Below are positions 22,048-37,619 of a DNA stretch of 64,000 bases, piece after piece. The position numbers and the translations under genes were made by a program. The notes under the pieces were generated by a model, which saw only the letters and a list, made by a program, of their open reading frames with translations, did not search any database and had not been told where the DNA came from. Position 1 is the first letter of the stretch; every line of letters begins with the position of its first letter. The DNA lies in NCBI RefSeq assembly GCF_027744825.2, contig NC_071342.1, positions 16,301,001 through 16,365,000 on the forward strand, given 5' to 3'. Source of the DNA: Synchiropus splendidus (lineage: Eukaryota > Chordata > Actinopteri > Syngnathiformes > Callionymidae).

Positions 22048-22743
22048 CACCTCAGATTTCACATCACTTTATTATCCCCCATTACCATTAGTAGACTGTG
22101 CACACTTACTCACAGGAAACCGTGGACAGGGGTGATTTTATCTCCGCAGACGTCGGGTTTGATCTGAGGATTTTCTCCAAACGCCTTGGCGCGGTAAACA
22201 GTCCCTCTTGGATGATGATTGTCAGAACTCATTGTACCACTAAACAACCCGAAACTCTGTGGGCTTTGAAAGGAAAAAAGGAGGCAGAGCTGATGATGTG
22301 TCAAAACAGGGGAGTTGTCATAATATTCAACTTTAATTGGGAAGACGCCGCCAAAGTGAAAGCCAGCCATCCACGGCTGCTCGCAGTCATCAGTGGGATT
22401 TCACTTTATGATTTCACACACGGCCATTACTGCTGAGTTACAGCGTGATTATCGCCTGTGACAAATGAAGAGGAAAGATTCAAACTATTAAACAGCTCAT
22501 AGATTTTGATGGGAGACATATATGATCAGTAAAGGTGTTTCAAGCAGAGAAATGATTTCTGTAATTTCCTTTTCATTGCCTTTTGCTTGCTGCTACTGTT
22601 TCCCCAGAATTATGGAGAAATGATTTGATCTTGGAGGCAATGCAGTTTGTATATCCAACTTTTGTGGTTCAGGTCATTGTCTAGTGCTTCTCCTGGTTAC
22701 AGCACAATAACTTGCCTTCAGCAAGGTTTGGGGTGATCTAGGA
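22048..22743. other. Unique sequence; 22100-22460 is a candidate regulatory element
   Basis: 22100-22460 is repeat-free, contains balanced AT/GC blocks with several CpGs (GCAGACGTCGGG, ACGCCTTGGCGCGG) and opposed overlapping frames of 112 and 86 codons that are not recognisable proteins. A conserved non-coding element is possible. The rest to 22743 shows nothing. Confidence 0.25.
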
Positions 22744-23060
22744 TAGTGGTCCTCAACCCCTGCGACAGGGACCTGTACCAGTACGTGGATCAATTGGTAC
22801 CAGTCTTGCTATGCAAGAAATAATCAATTATTTCTGTTTTCTGTATGATCTAAGTCTGAAGGATCTTTTATTATGAAAAACCTTTTATTATTATTTTATT
22901 TATGGCCGCCGTCTACCATCAGTCCCAGATGGGACTGTCTCGGGCACACAAACATGCAGAGGCCTTTTATGACGGGTCAAAGTGGCAACTACCTCCCGGA
23001 CCACGTTCCAATTGTCAAGTGTTGACCGGTCCGCAGTGATAAAAAGGTTGGGGACCACAG
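22744..23060. mobile_element. hAT-like non-autonomous element (second family)
   Basis: The left terminus TAGTGGTCCTCAACC pairs with the right terminus, which on the other strand reads CTGTGGTCCCCAACC. Internal words GTACGTGGATCAATTGGTAC and GACCGGTCCGCAGTGATAAA are those of a widespread vertebrate hAT-type repeat. Flanks ATCTAGGA (22736-22743) and AGCTAGGT (23061-23068) match at 6 of 8 positions, a decayed 8-bp duplication. No transposase frame in 317 bases. Confidence 0.75.
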
Positions 23061-23068
23061 AGCTAGGT

Positions 23069-24185
23069 GATTCATGGGGTATGATCCAAGAAATCTATTC
23101 TGGAATCATGTTTTACCAGGAATGCAAACTGGAAAATGTAAATGTCATAAGGGTGTGTAGTAAGTCACTGATTTCTGGCTTCAAATTTGTCACTAGATCT
23201 AATGATACAGATTTCAATTCTCAGCTGTCCACGGCACGTGTGTTCACAATGATGGTTTGCTGCTATTAAAATGAAGACAGGTTTTTGTGTTAATATTTAC
23301 ATTAAGTTGAACGGCTGTTGCCGAGTGGACACCACTCTGTAGTCAGCTGTTTGGTCAAAAAGTATCAGATACAATGACTGAAAACACCGGATCCGTGTGG
23401 ATGAAAGTCCAGAGCTTGCGTGGATACGACCGACTCCATCAGTTCGAACAATAAGATTTAACGTGCGCCGAATAAAAATGTGGATCGTTCTCACACACAA
23501 GTCTGAAAACTCATCCAATTCTTTACAGGTATGAGCAGTGCAACAAATTTTCACTTCAAGGTGACAAATTGTTTTTCCTCCAATGAGGTTGTGTTTCACT
23601 TGCAGCTAAGGTGCTATTCTGCCCACGGATCACGCTCACTGTACCACTTCCATGGGACCTGGTCCATTGGGAAAAGTCATTGTGATGACCTTGCCCAGCA
23701 CAGTTTGTCTTGGGCAAGTGCCTGGAGGATTTGTCAAAGTCTAATAGGCACAAGACTGAGGGTAAAAAGAAAACCGGAACATTGTGTTAGAAGCTCCCAC
23801 ACATGACCTGTAATCCATAATTCCATTTTGTATCTGGAAGAAGGGCATCTGTTCTGTAACAAAGTGTTCAAGGTAAAGTTAAGAATGCCATCCACAGTCT
23901 CACTCTTCGTTTTCCCCCTTTTTATTCCTGACAGTGACAGTAAATGTGCCACAGATATTAGCTACATAACAAAATGCAAATCCTTGTTCAGAGAGAAATT
24001 GCCCACAGATGGTTGTCAGTGTTTACTGAACCAGCATTCCCCTCCTGAGGTGCATGCCAGCAATTATTGAGGAAATAATACAAATAATACAGAAAAATGT
24101 CCCATAAAAAGGATCTATCAGTCCGCTTTTGGTCAGTGAGAGTTAGGATTATTTTTAAAAGGGACTTAGGTTGGTTTGTCAGATG
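23069..24185. other. Unique sequence, nothing recognised
   Basis: Frames of 65-100 codons on both strands overlap one another and none carries a recognisable motif. Confidence 0.4.
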
Positions 24186-24345
24186 AATCTTGCTAAGTTG
24201 CAGGGGCTCGGTCCTATCCTTGCAACAGAGGTGGGGGATGCCCAGGAAAGGTTGCCAGTCCATCCTCAGACACACCAATGGAGGGATTGAAAGTCAGCAA
24301 ATAAGATCTGTATAATTTTGGTCAGAGGGAGGAAACCTACACAAC
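24186..24345 (+). repeat. Decayed fish SINE/LINE-tail sequence
   Basis: GGGGCTCGGTCCTATCCTTG, then GGAAAGGTTGCCAGTCCATC with TCAGACACACC, and finally GGGAGGAAACCTACACAACC. These are the consecutive words of the same common fish repeat seen in pieces at 14993-15300. Confidence 0.5.
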
Positions 24346-27245
<2,900 letters not shown>

Positions 27246-27560
27246 CGTTGGCAGCACGACGCGTGGAAATTCGGGTTAGATTGGGGTTAGGGTAAGCCAT
27301 TATCATGTCAGATTTCTATTTAAAGCCCATAGTAACTGACATATGTATATAAGAAATGGAAATAAAACATGTATATTTTTCTCTCCCCCACACGATGCGC
27401 CATGTGGCCCCACGCAACACACGATCCACACCGCCCCGCCTGGAATGCTATGGAAGGACACCATTCTTTTCCATTTTTTTCCATTGAAACACCTACGGTG
27501 AAGGCCTCCTTTTTCGTCAGTATAGTACGCAAAGTCCACTTTCCCAACGTCAATATATTG
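27246..27560 (+). mobile_element. Inverted-repeat element, copy D (partial)
   Basis: GGCAGCACGACGCGTGG then GGGTTAGATTGGGGTTAGGG matches the middle of copy A. The right end CGTCAGTATAGTACGCAAAG followed by TCCACTTTCCCAACGTCAAT is the reverse complement of the left end of copy B with few changes. The left terminus is missing or too diverged to see. Confidence 0.6.
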
Positions 27561-28950
27561 TTGGCTTAGGGTGACGTTTCACCCAGCTGTTTGTCTGCTT
27601 GAATACTCCAGGATGAAATTGACCTCTCCAGGCAGAACGATGGCCTGGGTCAATCCTGGATTGTTTGTCTTCATACAGACTCTCCAATATCATCCAACAA
27701 CTGCCACAAATAGGCGTAGACCGGAACACCCTCGCCACACAGTTGCATCTCCAATCCTGGTTTCAACACTGAGGGTTTTAAAAGGGTTGTTTAGAATTCC
27801 TATTAACCGGCATCTTTGCTCAAATGACCAGGAGGAGAACAGCAATGTACCCATTTGCAAAACAATGCCCAAGTGGCCAATTCAAAGATATGTAAAACCC
27901 TGCATAGGTGTCATGAGGGAAGCACCCAGGCTGCAGCTGGTCCCGTCAATGGCACCAAACGGACTTTGTCTCTGGAGTCCCTAGTGTGCTCTCAAGTCAT
28001 CAGGGCACTGCATTTGTTTTTCCGGGTGAAGAGGGGTGTGAGCGAAAAGGCTACTAGTAGTACATTAGTACTGTACTTACCTTCACCTGCCTACATAAGC
28101 TTTGGGTGGTGACTGCTGCCCTGTCATGCTGCAGACCCAAGTACAAAAGGCCATTTCACCCCCCACGGTGTCACTTCACACCTCTACCCTTGCGACAGTC
28201 TGATTTTTTTCAGTACACCAGCCAGCTGAAGGTGGTGTGCTCAGAACTGTTTGAGACCCACTTATTCAGTCACTTGCAACAATTGACCTCAATTCCTGTA
28301 TCTTGTGTGGAGTTGCAAAATACCCAATCCCATGCATACAAACTCAAGTCCAAGGCCAAAGCCCGACTTGCGCACATCTTGGATTCACGAGTAAAAGTGT
28401 GTAAAAGTGTTTAACTGCGCATGCACATGAGCCACAGAAATGAGGGCGAGATGTCATTTGGAGGGGCTTAGAGTGGAACCACTGCTCCCAAGAGGAGTAT
28501 CTTCTCCAGGACTCCGGACGTGAAGCCCATGGGTCGAACTAGAACATGCGGAATAGACTATGCCTCACGGTTATCCTTGTAATGCCACTGCATTCTGCAA
28601 GTTTCACAGAGTTTTGGAGGTGCGGGAATCTGGGCCTCTCTGCCCTGAGATAAGCCAAAGATGTGTTACAAGCGTGGACACTTCCAAAGGAAGATCATAG
28701 GCTTCTCATGAAATTTCACTGAGTCCTCACACCTCAACTAAAGTCATTTTCCCCCACGTCTGAGGATGGAAACAAGAACTTGCACGTCCTTCATATGTAC
28801 ATGAATAGTGGGAATGAAATCTACTTTATTTTCCTGTGAAGAGCTCTGGAAAAAAAAGCTGTAAAAAGTGTCAAACAAACTGACACATTAAATGCTCCAC
28901 ATGCCGCTGACATGTATATGATTGAAACCATAATTGCGTCCTCACACTCG
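27561..28950. other. Unique sequence, nothing recognised
   Basis: A 137-codon + frame (27571-27984) and a 102-codon + frame (28106-28414) show no known motif. 28821-29099 also has a 92-codon minus frame that runs through the candidate element at 28951. Confidence 0.4.
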
Positions 28951-29140
28951 GAGGAAAGCACCTCCCGCTGACATTTGTGTTGGTTAATTGAAATTCCACT
29001 TAGCGCCGTCAAAGCCAACAAAGCAAGACGCGGCGCTTCAGCTGGCCAATGTTCATCATGTTGTGATGCATTCGATATTGAAAACCTCCCACACTTCACT
29101 AATTGCCATCCTCTAGACGTTCGGAGGCCACTGAGTCAGC
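28951..29140. promoter_or_regulatory. Candidate non-coding regulatory element
   Basis: Repeat-free block with a homeodomain-like GGTTAATTGAAATTCC (28981-28996), CpG-containing GACGCGGCGCTTCAGCTGGC, a CCAAT motif and further TAATT words. The texture resembles conserved non-coding DNA; untested. Confidence 0.22.
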
Positions 29141-30054
29141 TGGCGGAAGAAATCTGTCGCAGTGAATTCAAAATGTCTGTTTTAATACGAATGATTACTT
29201 GTGCTTTGACTTGAATGAGAGCAGTAGATGCTTTATATTTTAAGTCATTGACAATTGCAACTAGTCTTTTTTAAAAATAGAACAAGCCTTGCTAAGGGTT
29301 TCACTCACCCAAAATGTGCTTTTACCATTTAGCAAATTCTGTGATGCCAAAGTGTGTTTGCTCCTCTGACAAATGCCCTTAATTTTCTTAATCATATATT
29401 GCTACACAGAAGATTGTGTGTTGCTAAATAGCACACTGTGAGCAGCACACACATATTGGCCCAGGTGCTGCTCTTAAACCCAGCAATAATGTCTCCACAC
29501 AAAGCGTATTGAAACCTTTATAACAAATAGAGACTCTGATGTACTTGTCTTGTGTGATGTTCACCTACTTCTGATTCAGGTCTTGTCTTGTCTGACTTTC
29601 CCTTGTGTCTTCAGTGTTGTTTTTTTTCAGTTGCTGCCAAAAGCTCACAAGTGAGAGTAAGACTGTTGACTGGCTGGTAAACCGAGAGCTTCATTTTGGT
29701 CCTTCTTCACTGACCGATACAGAATCCATGCGAGTAAAGACGCTGCAAAGATGTGGCTGGCAATCTCACACTGCATGTTCTGCTGTGAACTAGTCCACAA
29801 GATAGTCCAACCTCCTCCCTCCACTTTGAGAACCATGGTCTTGTCAATAAAAGTCTGATAACCATTTAGAAATGTCTTTTATTTAGCTTTACTTCTGGTT
29901 ATTTGTTTGTTGTAGCAAAAACTAGCTAAACCATGAATAAAAACAAACATCCTTGTTTGACCTGAACGACATACTAGCGACTGAAATGGAAAACATTACT
30001 TCTCTTGTCCGAATATCACCCCGACATGTGAGTGCTGCAGTTATGTTTGTATGT
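29141..30054. other. Unique sequence, nothing recognised
   Basis: No gene or repeat supported. TTTGAGAACCATGG near 29826 faintly resembles a hAT terminus, without a partner end. Confidence 0.4.
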
Positions 30055-30290
30055 TTTTTGGGGGCATTTCATTGACCATTATCCTAAATGGCTCAACCTT
30101 AACCAGGACCTAAACTTCAATTCAATTATAATAACCTGGTTATTTTCAAGTTTTAATCCTAAAATTGAGGCTTAACCTCAGCCCCAAATTGCAAAAGGTC
30201 CCCACAAGGACGTGTGTTTCGAAGGATTGGTCCTCACAAGTGTAGCTATGAATGAAGTCTGCACACACACCTCCACACACGCACATCGAT
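30055..30290 (+). repeat. Fish interspersed repeat (CCCCACAAGGAC type) ending in CA-rich sequence
   Basis: CTTAACCTCAGCCCCAAATT, then AAGGTCCCCACAAGGACGTG, TTGGTCCTCACAAGTGTAGC and TCTGCACACACACC follow the order of a repeat frequent in teleost genomes. The block at 11030-11215 is a second, more diverged relative. Class (SINE or MITE) unresolved. Confidence 0.55.
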
Positions 30291-30965
30291 CGGCTCCTCT
30301 GGACTCCTGCTGTGGACAGAATTAAGTGAACATGAGCGGGATGAAGGACGGTCGGCCGACGGAACCACGCCTTCAAATTCAAATGAACGACATCATTCAG
30401 GCCCGTACGCAGCCGCCAACCGTCGCTAGTTCACTTATCCAAAGTCACATTGAAAAGACGCAGCAAAGACAAGTACAGAACCCGCACACACGCACCCAAG
30501 TGTATTTAAAAAGCAGGGCTGCAACAAGAACTGTGCTCCCCGCCCTCATTCCATCCTCCAAGGTGACTGACAGGTTGACTGATAAAATCAGAAAGAAATA
30601 GATATTCACGGTCAAACTAAATATTTTGAGCCTCGGTCACCTCTGAAATTCTATTGGCGATACCTCATCCAGAGGTTTTCTTAAAAAATCCAATGTAAGG
30701 TTTCAGTGGGACTCATGAAAACTGACTCACAGTAATGTTGACATGTCAATGCGATTGAGTATCATAAGTTAACCACTGCTCTGATCACAAGATCAAGATC
30801 AGCATCAAAGGAAAATCCCAATATAAGTAAACATCTGGAAATGAAATAGTACCTGCCAAAGAGACGAGTACAACATTGAAGATGAAGGTAATTTATCAGT
30901 GTTTGTGTTTATCAGGGTCTGCTTGAGTTGAGAGCACCATAATAAGAGAGTCTGAGTCCGATGTT
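30291..30965. other. Unique sequence, nothing recognised
   Basis: The left part (30291-30420) is CpG-containing (GATCGGCTCC, GGTCGGCCGACGG) with a 91-codon + frame from 30326 that has no recognisable motif. The remainder is AT-leaning. Confidence 0.4.
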
Positions 30966-31190
30966 TCGTGAAGACATTTTATCCCTCCACCTGGTCCTGG
31001 GTCGACCCCTCGGTCTCCTCCCATCGGGCCCTGCCAGAAACACCTCCAAAGGGAAGCATCCAGGGGGCGTCCTCATGAGATGCCTGAACCACCTCCAGAG
31101 AAGCAGTGGCTCTACTCAGAGTCTCTCCCGAGTGACATCCCTAAGGTCTACGCTCACAATCCGTCAGAGGCAACTCATTTGTATGAATCA
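30966..31190 (-). mobile_element. LINE 3'-end fragment, same family as 5844-6190
   Basis: Translated on the minus strand, one uninterrupted stretch reads WRWFRHLMRTPPGCF, then PLEVFLAGPDGRRPRGRPR and TRWRDKM. It matches the RWLGHLMRTPP and GRRARGRPR blocks of the copy at 5844. The upstream part is frameshifted, with several stops. No catalytic domain remains. Same orientation as the other LINE fragments in this window. Confidence 0.8.
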
Positions 31191-32299
31191 TTATGGTTCA
31201 AATGCTGGTTGCAACTATTCAAGAGAACCAAAAAAAAGGCTTCAACAAGTGCTTCTTAGATAAGTTAAACGAAAATAAAACTCAGCTACATACAATTTAA
31301 CACAATTTAAGAGATTTCAATGAACAAATTATGAATAACACAGGAAGCATTTTTCGTGCAGCAATTCCAGATGCACCACATGTTAGTATGTGATGTCATA
31401 GCCTAAACATTGAGGATAAAGGAGACTAAATGAGGCAGAAAATGTAAGTTAAAAATAAATCATGAAAGAAGCACCTAAAGTGTTCGCTCAACTTAAATTT
31501 GATAATACTGGTATCATATCTTAATATGCAATTAATCATATGATTCATTCATTTTTTTTAATCAAGCCCGGTTGCTAAACATAATATAAAGACTATAAAA
31601 GGCTTTTGCAATAGAATGTTTTAAAAGTGGCCTCCCAGTCTTCTTTGGCATATGTTCAAAAGTGAAGTATCCCAGTTAGAGCAAATGTGTCAATTTAAAC
31701 TCACTCTAAAATGGATAGGAAGCTAATGGTGTGAAGCTAAAACTGGTGATGTTGAAACTAGCTTAGCTGCTGAATTTGGGCCGTTCGGAAGATGAAGAGG
31801 TTGAGAAAAGCAGCACTTTTCTTTTGTCAGAGATGGTTCTTACTTTTGAGATTATAAAGAGAGTCAGTGAATTTCAGATAATAATGTTAGAATGCAAAGG
31901 GATATTCCGATGCTTTGTATGTGGTTAAGCTGAAACCCTGGCGCGAAGCCTTGTCTGCTTGATGTTGTTGTTGTTTTTATGCTGGCGCACTGCTGCTGTC
32001 CTGCTCATGAGAGCTGCCGCTTGCTCACATCGCTCTCCCACTCCCTCAAAGCTCCCCATCATGAGCACGTCGCCGGTGACCGTTTCGTCATGCTGCATTG
32101 TCATACCCCGGTGGTTATGTGCTCCCACCAGATAGTATCAGTGTGGAGCATTATTTCTAAGACTTCCCTCCCTCTATCAGGGGAAGCGTTAGAGCAGACA
32201 GAGAGCTGTGTTGGTCCGGCTTCTCATTTCTGCCTCCTCCAACTCATATTAAATCCCACCCACTCCCTTGAAAAGCTGAGGGGCTGTAAAAAGCACCGA
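31191..32299. other. Unique sequence, nothing recognised
   Basis: AT-rich to about 31900, then a more GC-balanced block. The 126-codon + frame (31979-32359) overlaps a minus-strand frame and ends in the GA repeat; not recognised. Confidence 0.4.
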
Positions 32300-32335
32300 G
32301 AGAGAGAGCGAGAAAGAGAGGGAGAGAGGAAAGGA
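32300..32335. repeat. (GA)n short microsatellite
   Basis: GAGA units with single substitutions. Confidence 0.85.
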
Positions 32336-32480
32336 GTAATCATTATGTGCAATTTATAAACCATTAAGCGCCGTATTAAAAAGCCTGCAATCTAATTCGC
32401 CCAGCGGTGGGTGCTGCCAACGACGCAGGCTGAGGGAATAGAAAGAGTTCATTGAGGGAGTGTGTTTTGGCCACTTGGAG

Positions 32481-32496
32481 TGTGTGTGTGTGTGTG
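32481..32496. repeat. (TG)n short microsatellite
   Basis: Eight TG units. Confidence 0.9.
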
Positions 32497-32583
32497 ATGT
32501 TAATAGGATCCATGGGGTCACCTCTAGCCAAGGGAGGCTGCTTTCCTCCGCACAGATGCCCAAGTCAGCAGGGCAAGGGCAGA

Positions 32584-32621
32584 GGGAGAACGTGAAGGCT
32601 GAGGGAGAGCGTGAAGGCTGA
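32584..32621. repeat. 19-bp tandem duplication
   Basis: GGGAGAACGTGAAGGCTGA is followed directly by GGGAGAGCGTGAAGGCTGA, one substitution apart. Confidence 0.9.
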
Positions 32622-34324
32622 CAGACCCGGAAAGATGGTGGAAAAGGGGATAAGAGATTTGAAGGAAATGATACTGCTGAGCCCTCTCACCTGGTGCAGC
32701 TGGTCAGGTCTTAAAAATAAACCTGTTTCACAGCTGCGCAGGGTGAAAATAAAGGAGAGTTTTACTCCATCACAAAGAGCTTGTATACAACATGTACAAC
32801 AATGATCTGCAAAGAAAAAGCACAGCTATTATCTGTTATGTCTATGTTCACACACTGGGCTAACACATAGATGGAACAGTACCGGCGCACACTTTCTGAT
32901 TTTAGTTCCCGATACAGTGCATGTCTTAGAGTCTGCTCAAAACAAGTTTGTTTCCACTGATGGAAATTCAGAAAAAAATGTTAGCCAGCTGTTCTCTGCT
33001 TAAACCCATGAATCCAAGCTTTCGATCGATGCTAATATTGAGAGCACTGAGAGGTTTGAAGGTGATTTGCAGTGCTAATATTTGCTGACAAATGAGGAGT
33101 TTAACTTGGGACTTGACGGTGAGAGCGACACTATTATAATCCAACTGGTAACCACTGACTCCGGTGTTCAGGTGTTAAAAACAACAAATAACTCCATCTG
33201 TCACATGCAAGAGCAATAAGATGCTGGTAAATTACAGTCATCCACGGACTAGCCCTAAAGTTAATCTAATTCTCTGCTAATAGAGTGGTTTCGCATCATA
33301 ATATTATTTTTACATGTTCGTAATTTCATTGTTGAAGCAAATTTAGATTTGGAAATTGGCCACTTTGCTCGTCGAGGAGAACAAAGAACTACAAACATGG
33401 ACGACAACCCGAGCTGAGAACCCCTTACAGTTTCAAATGTTTCGAAATGTGAGTTGCCAAAGCATTTAAAGCTGCTTAATGGAACTGTTAATAAAAACAA
33501 AAGTGACTCACAACTGGCGTTGCACCAACTCCCGACCGAGAAGTTAATTTGAGATTCTGACTGACACCAGTTCAAGTCCAAGTTCAAATCCAGGATCAGT
33601 TATTGGAAAAAGCTCCTGGATTGAGCATGAGTGGTTTTCCACAACATCGTCCAAAGCACACACTTGCTCTCTGTTGCATGGACCCTGCAGCCTCCACCAC
33701 AACTTCAAAAGCAAGTTGACTGTAACCTCCAGAGCCTAGACTCTTTAGACAGGCATGTTTTCATCCCTCACACCTTCATATTTCACGACAGACAATAGTT
33801 AGCCATGGTTAAAAGGTTGCTCTGTGAAGTCCCTAAGGAAGACCACAATTGGTCCTCTTTAAAACTGCAGTTTTCCATAGTGACTGGAAAGAGTGATGTG
33901 TTTGCTATTTTTCAGGTGTGTCTGTGAGAGTAATGCAGCTTTCCAGACAAAAGATAAACCCACATGTATATAACAACTTGTGCACTAACAAAGACCGAAC
34001 AAGTTCAGCCATTTGTGGTTCATAACCAGTACACGCTGCCTTCTCTGCTTATCAAGTGATGAACAAATGCAACACATTTTCAGAAGAGACGAAGGTCGTG
34101 GGGGTCAATAACTGTGGCGGGGAGAGCGTCTGCCCGGAGCCCAGGGCCCTTCCTCACCGTATCACAACAACACCGCGGTCAATACAGTTCAAATTGAGCT
34201 CTCATGCAGAACACTGCGCCGATCGATATTCTTAAAAAGGTTACACGTCAAACTATTAAATAGTTTATCGATCTATATCTGATATCTGGTGCTTATATAG
34301 ATATCTATAGCTGTGTCAGGCGGG
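32622..34324. other. Unique sequence, nothing recognised
   Basis: No gene supported; a 108-codon minus frame (33261-33587) has no motif. CAAGTCCAAGTTCAAATCCA near 33573 resembles a B box, but no A box precedes it. Confidence 0.4.
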
Positions 34325-34377
34325 CTTATCGGCACTGAAATAAGCATCACGATTTCCGAGGGAATCGCTCCGATAAG
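34325..34377. repeat. Nested inverted repeat (possible cruciform or MITE relic)
   Basis: Outer arms CTTATCGG (34325-34332) and CCGATAAG (34370-34377) enclose an inner near-palindrome GATTTCCGAGGGAATC (34351-34366). The flank at 34270-34310 is rich in overlapping GATATC/TAGATA words. Resembles a fragment of a palindromic repeat; no second copy seen. Confidence 0.4.
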
Positions 34378-37300
34378 TATTGGAGATGCGAGGAAAATAA
34401 TGAAAACTGTTGGCCAAGTGCCCCTGACAACCAACAAGAGTTGAGTGAGGATGCAGGCGGATGGCATTCTGCGAGAAATATCCCCCTTTCCATCCCTTCC
34501 CTTTTCAGCAAATGTTATATGTTATATAATGTGGCAATCTTTACGCATTCTTTACGCAAGTATTTCTCACACATAAAAACCTGTACATCGAGTGACACCA
34601 TGTTATATAAACAGCGTAACGTACAGCAAGTACAGTAAAGGCTCCAAGAGCTGAGGAGAGCAGGAGCCCACTCATGTTCAGGAGCTGGTTATTTCTTTCC
34701 TATTTTTTGTTCTGTTAAAGTCACACGTGATCGCTCGAAATCCGCGTCAATACTGGGCAATAGGGGGTGGGAGGAGTGACTGACATGCGCTGTGAATAGA
34801 AACAGCGATAGAAACAAGAGGGGTGAACCAATGCACTGCGGGTCCAGAGGCTACATGTTGGTAAGGTGAAGAAATTGAGAAAACAGTAACAATACAGTCT
34901 GTTGACATATTCCACATGTTCATGTCAGATCGATCAGCAAAGCAGGAAACACAAGTAGCTCAATGATAGTCTTCAATATGCACTGATCCTCCAGTAATCT
35001 CAGACTATGGTGGTGTATGGAGGCCATAAAGCAAGTGTCCTATTAGATGGATTCATGAACTTTATCAACGATTTTTTTAAGCTGCATGAAGTTTTTTAAT
35101 AACCACTCCCTTCAAAGTGTAACTTCTATATATGACAGACAGTTGAAAGGCTTTATTTTGATGAATTAATGTGATTTAACAGTTCTTACTATCAAGTGCA
35201 TCCTGCCAAAGTAGCTGCAAATATGTGACTTATATAAATATGTGAAAGAAAAGATGCCAGTTGTGACCATAAATTGCTGGAGCGTCACCGTTTTTTGGGC
35301 TTATGGTCAACAGCTTGACAGACATGAGCTGCTATGGTTTTGTGATGACAGCGATGGTCATGTTTGTCGACTCAACTGTGACAATGTTTGTTCTAAACCT
35401 GCCACTGTCTATCTGAATAATGGGGCGTTTAAAAAAAACACCAAAGCAGATGTTGAGTGGGGTCAGAGGAGGTGTGGGGCGGGGAGGTTAGCGTGCCAGG
35501 AATAAATCTGGCAAATGGGCGCTGAAAGAGAGGCTGTAAGATGTCGCTCCAGTGAGATGGATGGACTATTACTAGGTGTGCGGGGGAAACATGTAGCATC
35601 CAAGGGCTTGGCCAGAGAGGATTTGAGCTGCTATTGATATTGTGATCCATACTTTCTGGCTACAGTAGAGTCAGAAATGCACCAATGGTCACAATATTGC
35701 ACCATTTAAACAAGCAAATCTACAAATATGAAGCCTGATGTAGTTACTATTTTACCCAAGCATGTGGCGCACACCTGTAACTTCGATCTAGAGCAACATG
35801 GGTATGTTTCTGTCAAATAGTAAAGTGAGTTCCATAGTTGACACCAAGACTTCTTTAAAGCTGAGTTCACATTCCAGTCATCCTGTAAAAGAGTAGGCGG
35901 AGTTGTCCTAACAACAGTGGCTGAATAATAATAATAAACAACACATGTCAACTGACAGATCAGTTTAGATAGTGTAGGCACAAAAATCAATAATTCGCCA
36001 ATTAAGTCATGACCACGCAGATTTCCCAGTCTGATCATGAGCCATGCAGGCACAGTCAAGCTAATGTGTGCATTTAAAAATTCTGATCTCACCAGACTAC
36101 ATGGTCCCTTTACGTACAAAATTGTACCCGTCCGTTTAAGAAAGTCAATGACCACATGCTACCATGTGTTCTTTATGTTGGTATTACTGTTCACAAATAT
36201 ATCCACCAGGTGGAGCAGCCCAGAGTAAAAGGTTTATGATCGCGGCAAAACCAACATGGTGACTGAGTAACATATATTGATGGTGAACCTTTTGCACAAG
36301 AGAAAAACGGAGGCAGCGTTGTCGGAGGCGGTAGTCAGTGAGACTGTTAAATATTTTGCAACTGGAGGACGGAGAATTTCTGCCATTGTTGTCTTCTTCG
36401 TGTTTCATTAGAGCTACGTATCGGTTAGTAACAGCAACATGGTTTCTGGTGGCACTGCTCCGTTTGGTCTGTATCTATAAGCTTTGTGCACAACATTCAG
36501 CATATATGGCCCTTATACGGTGGTACACTCATATGGATTTAAGCATTTTTTTCATCCATCATCGACCCTAGACATGAAGATCTGCTGGTTGGTTGTTATG
36601 GCACACCACATACGTTAAGATTCTGTCCCACTACTGATTCGGAAGCTCGTCCTTCAAGTCATAAGCATGACACAACGTGATAAAAGGTGAGAGGAAGCAT
36701 GTCAACTACAGGAAAGGATGGTAGTTTTAGGTGCTTTTTAAATGGAAAAAAAATGAAACTTAGGACTGAGTGGCTGAGGACAGCTGAAGATGGTTGTGAG
36801 ACTTACTTCTCAATAAAAGCTTACTTCATTGTCATCAGTTCCAAAATTGTCAAAACCTTGCCCTATGTTTCCCTTTATCTGCTCAAGGATTCATGTTCGG
36901 GAGTGATCGGCTCCCCCCACACAGAGTATCGATGGTAAATATTTAACATATGTCTGCTGGGACCCTGGTTATTTGGACAAATTCACTCTTGACACACCCC
37001 AAACAAGAGGATTCTCTTAGAGGATAAAAAATAGTTCGGCATGAAGGAGCCAAAATGGGACAAAGGCTGCTGTATATTAGTAATATTAATAAAATATATA
37101 TTAATAATTCAGTTTGAAGTTCAAATGACATCTTAAAAAATAGATGAGAAAAATTTGGTCATTTAACGGTTGCATTACCATCACTAAACATAAGTCGCAC
37201 ATTATTAGACGCTGTTTATTGATATTGTGATTTCAAAAACCTCTAGTGCAAAGTTGGGCGACTAAAAGTGAAGTTGGGATGAAATACCACGCTGACACAA

Positions 37301-37619
37301 AGGCAGAGGTTCTTAAAGAATGAGCTAACACAGTTATCGAAGGAAGCGGATGAGAAAGTCGGCTGGAGAGGAGGAAATCGAAAGGGCATGGCGGGAAAGT
37401 GACTAAAATGGAGAAAAATGGGCTGACAGTGAAAAATGTGGGCAGTTAAAGTTATCTGCAGAGTGATCTGTTATTACACAAGCAGGAAGACAAACAGCTT
37501 CTTCTTTTACACGGGACTGAAGACGCTCATCAATTTGAAGCAGCAGCTTCACCGGACCTCACCTTCACTCTGCCGGGTGCCAGACGGTGTGGGCGGTCAG
37601 TTTCCTCTTCTTCTGCATG
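34378..37619. other. Long unique stretch, no gene recognised
   Basis: Over 3 kb with only scattered frames (the longest is a 149-codon minus frame, 35706-36155, hydrophobic in places but without a known motif). CCACCAGGTGG (36201-36211) is an exact palindrome containing an E-box and partly resembling a CTCF core. 37080-37200 is very AT-rich. Confidence 0.4.

Noticed and set aside
29815..29842. hAT terminus (TTTGAGAACCATGG)
   Set aside because: No matching opposite end or target duplication was found within about 1 kb.
33568..33592. A second polymerase III B box
   Set aside because: No A box at the right distance upstream and no tRNA-like fold.
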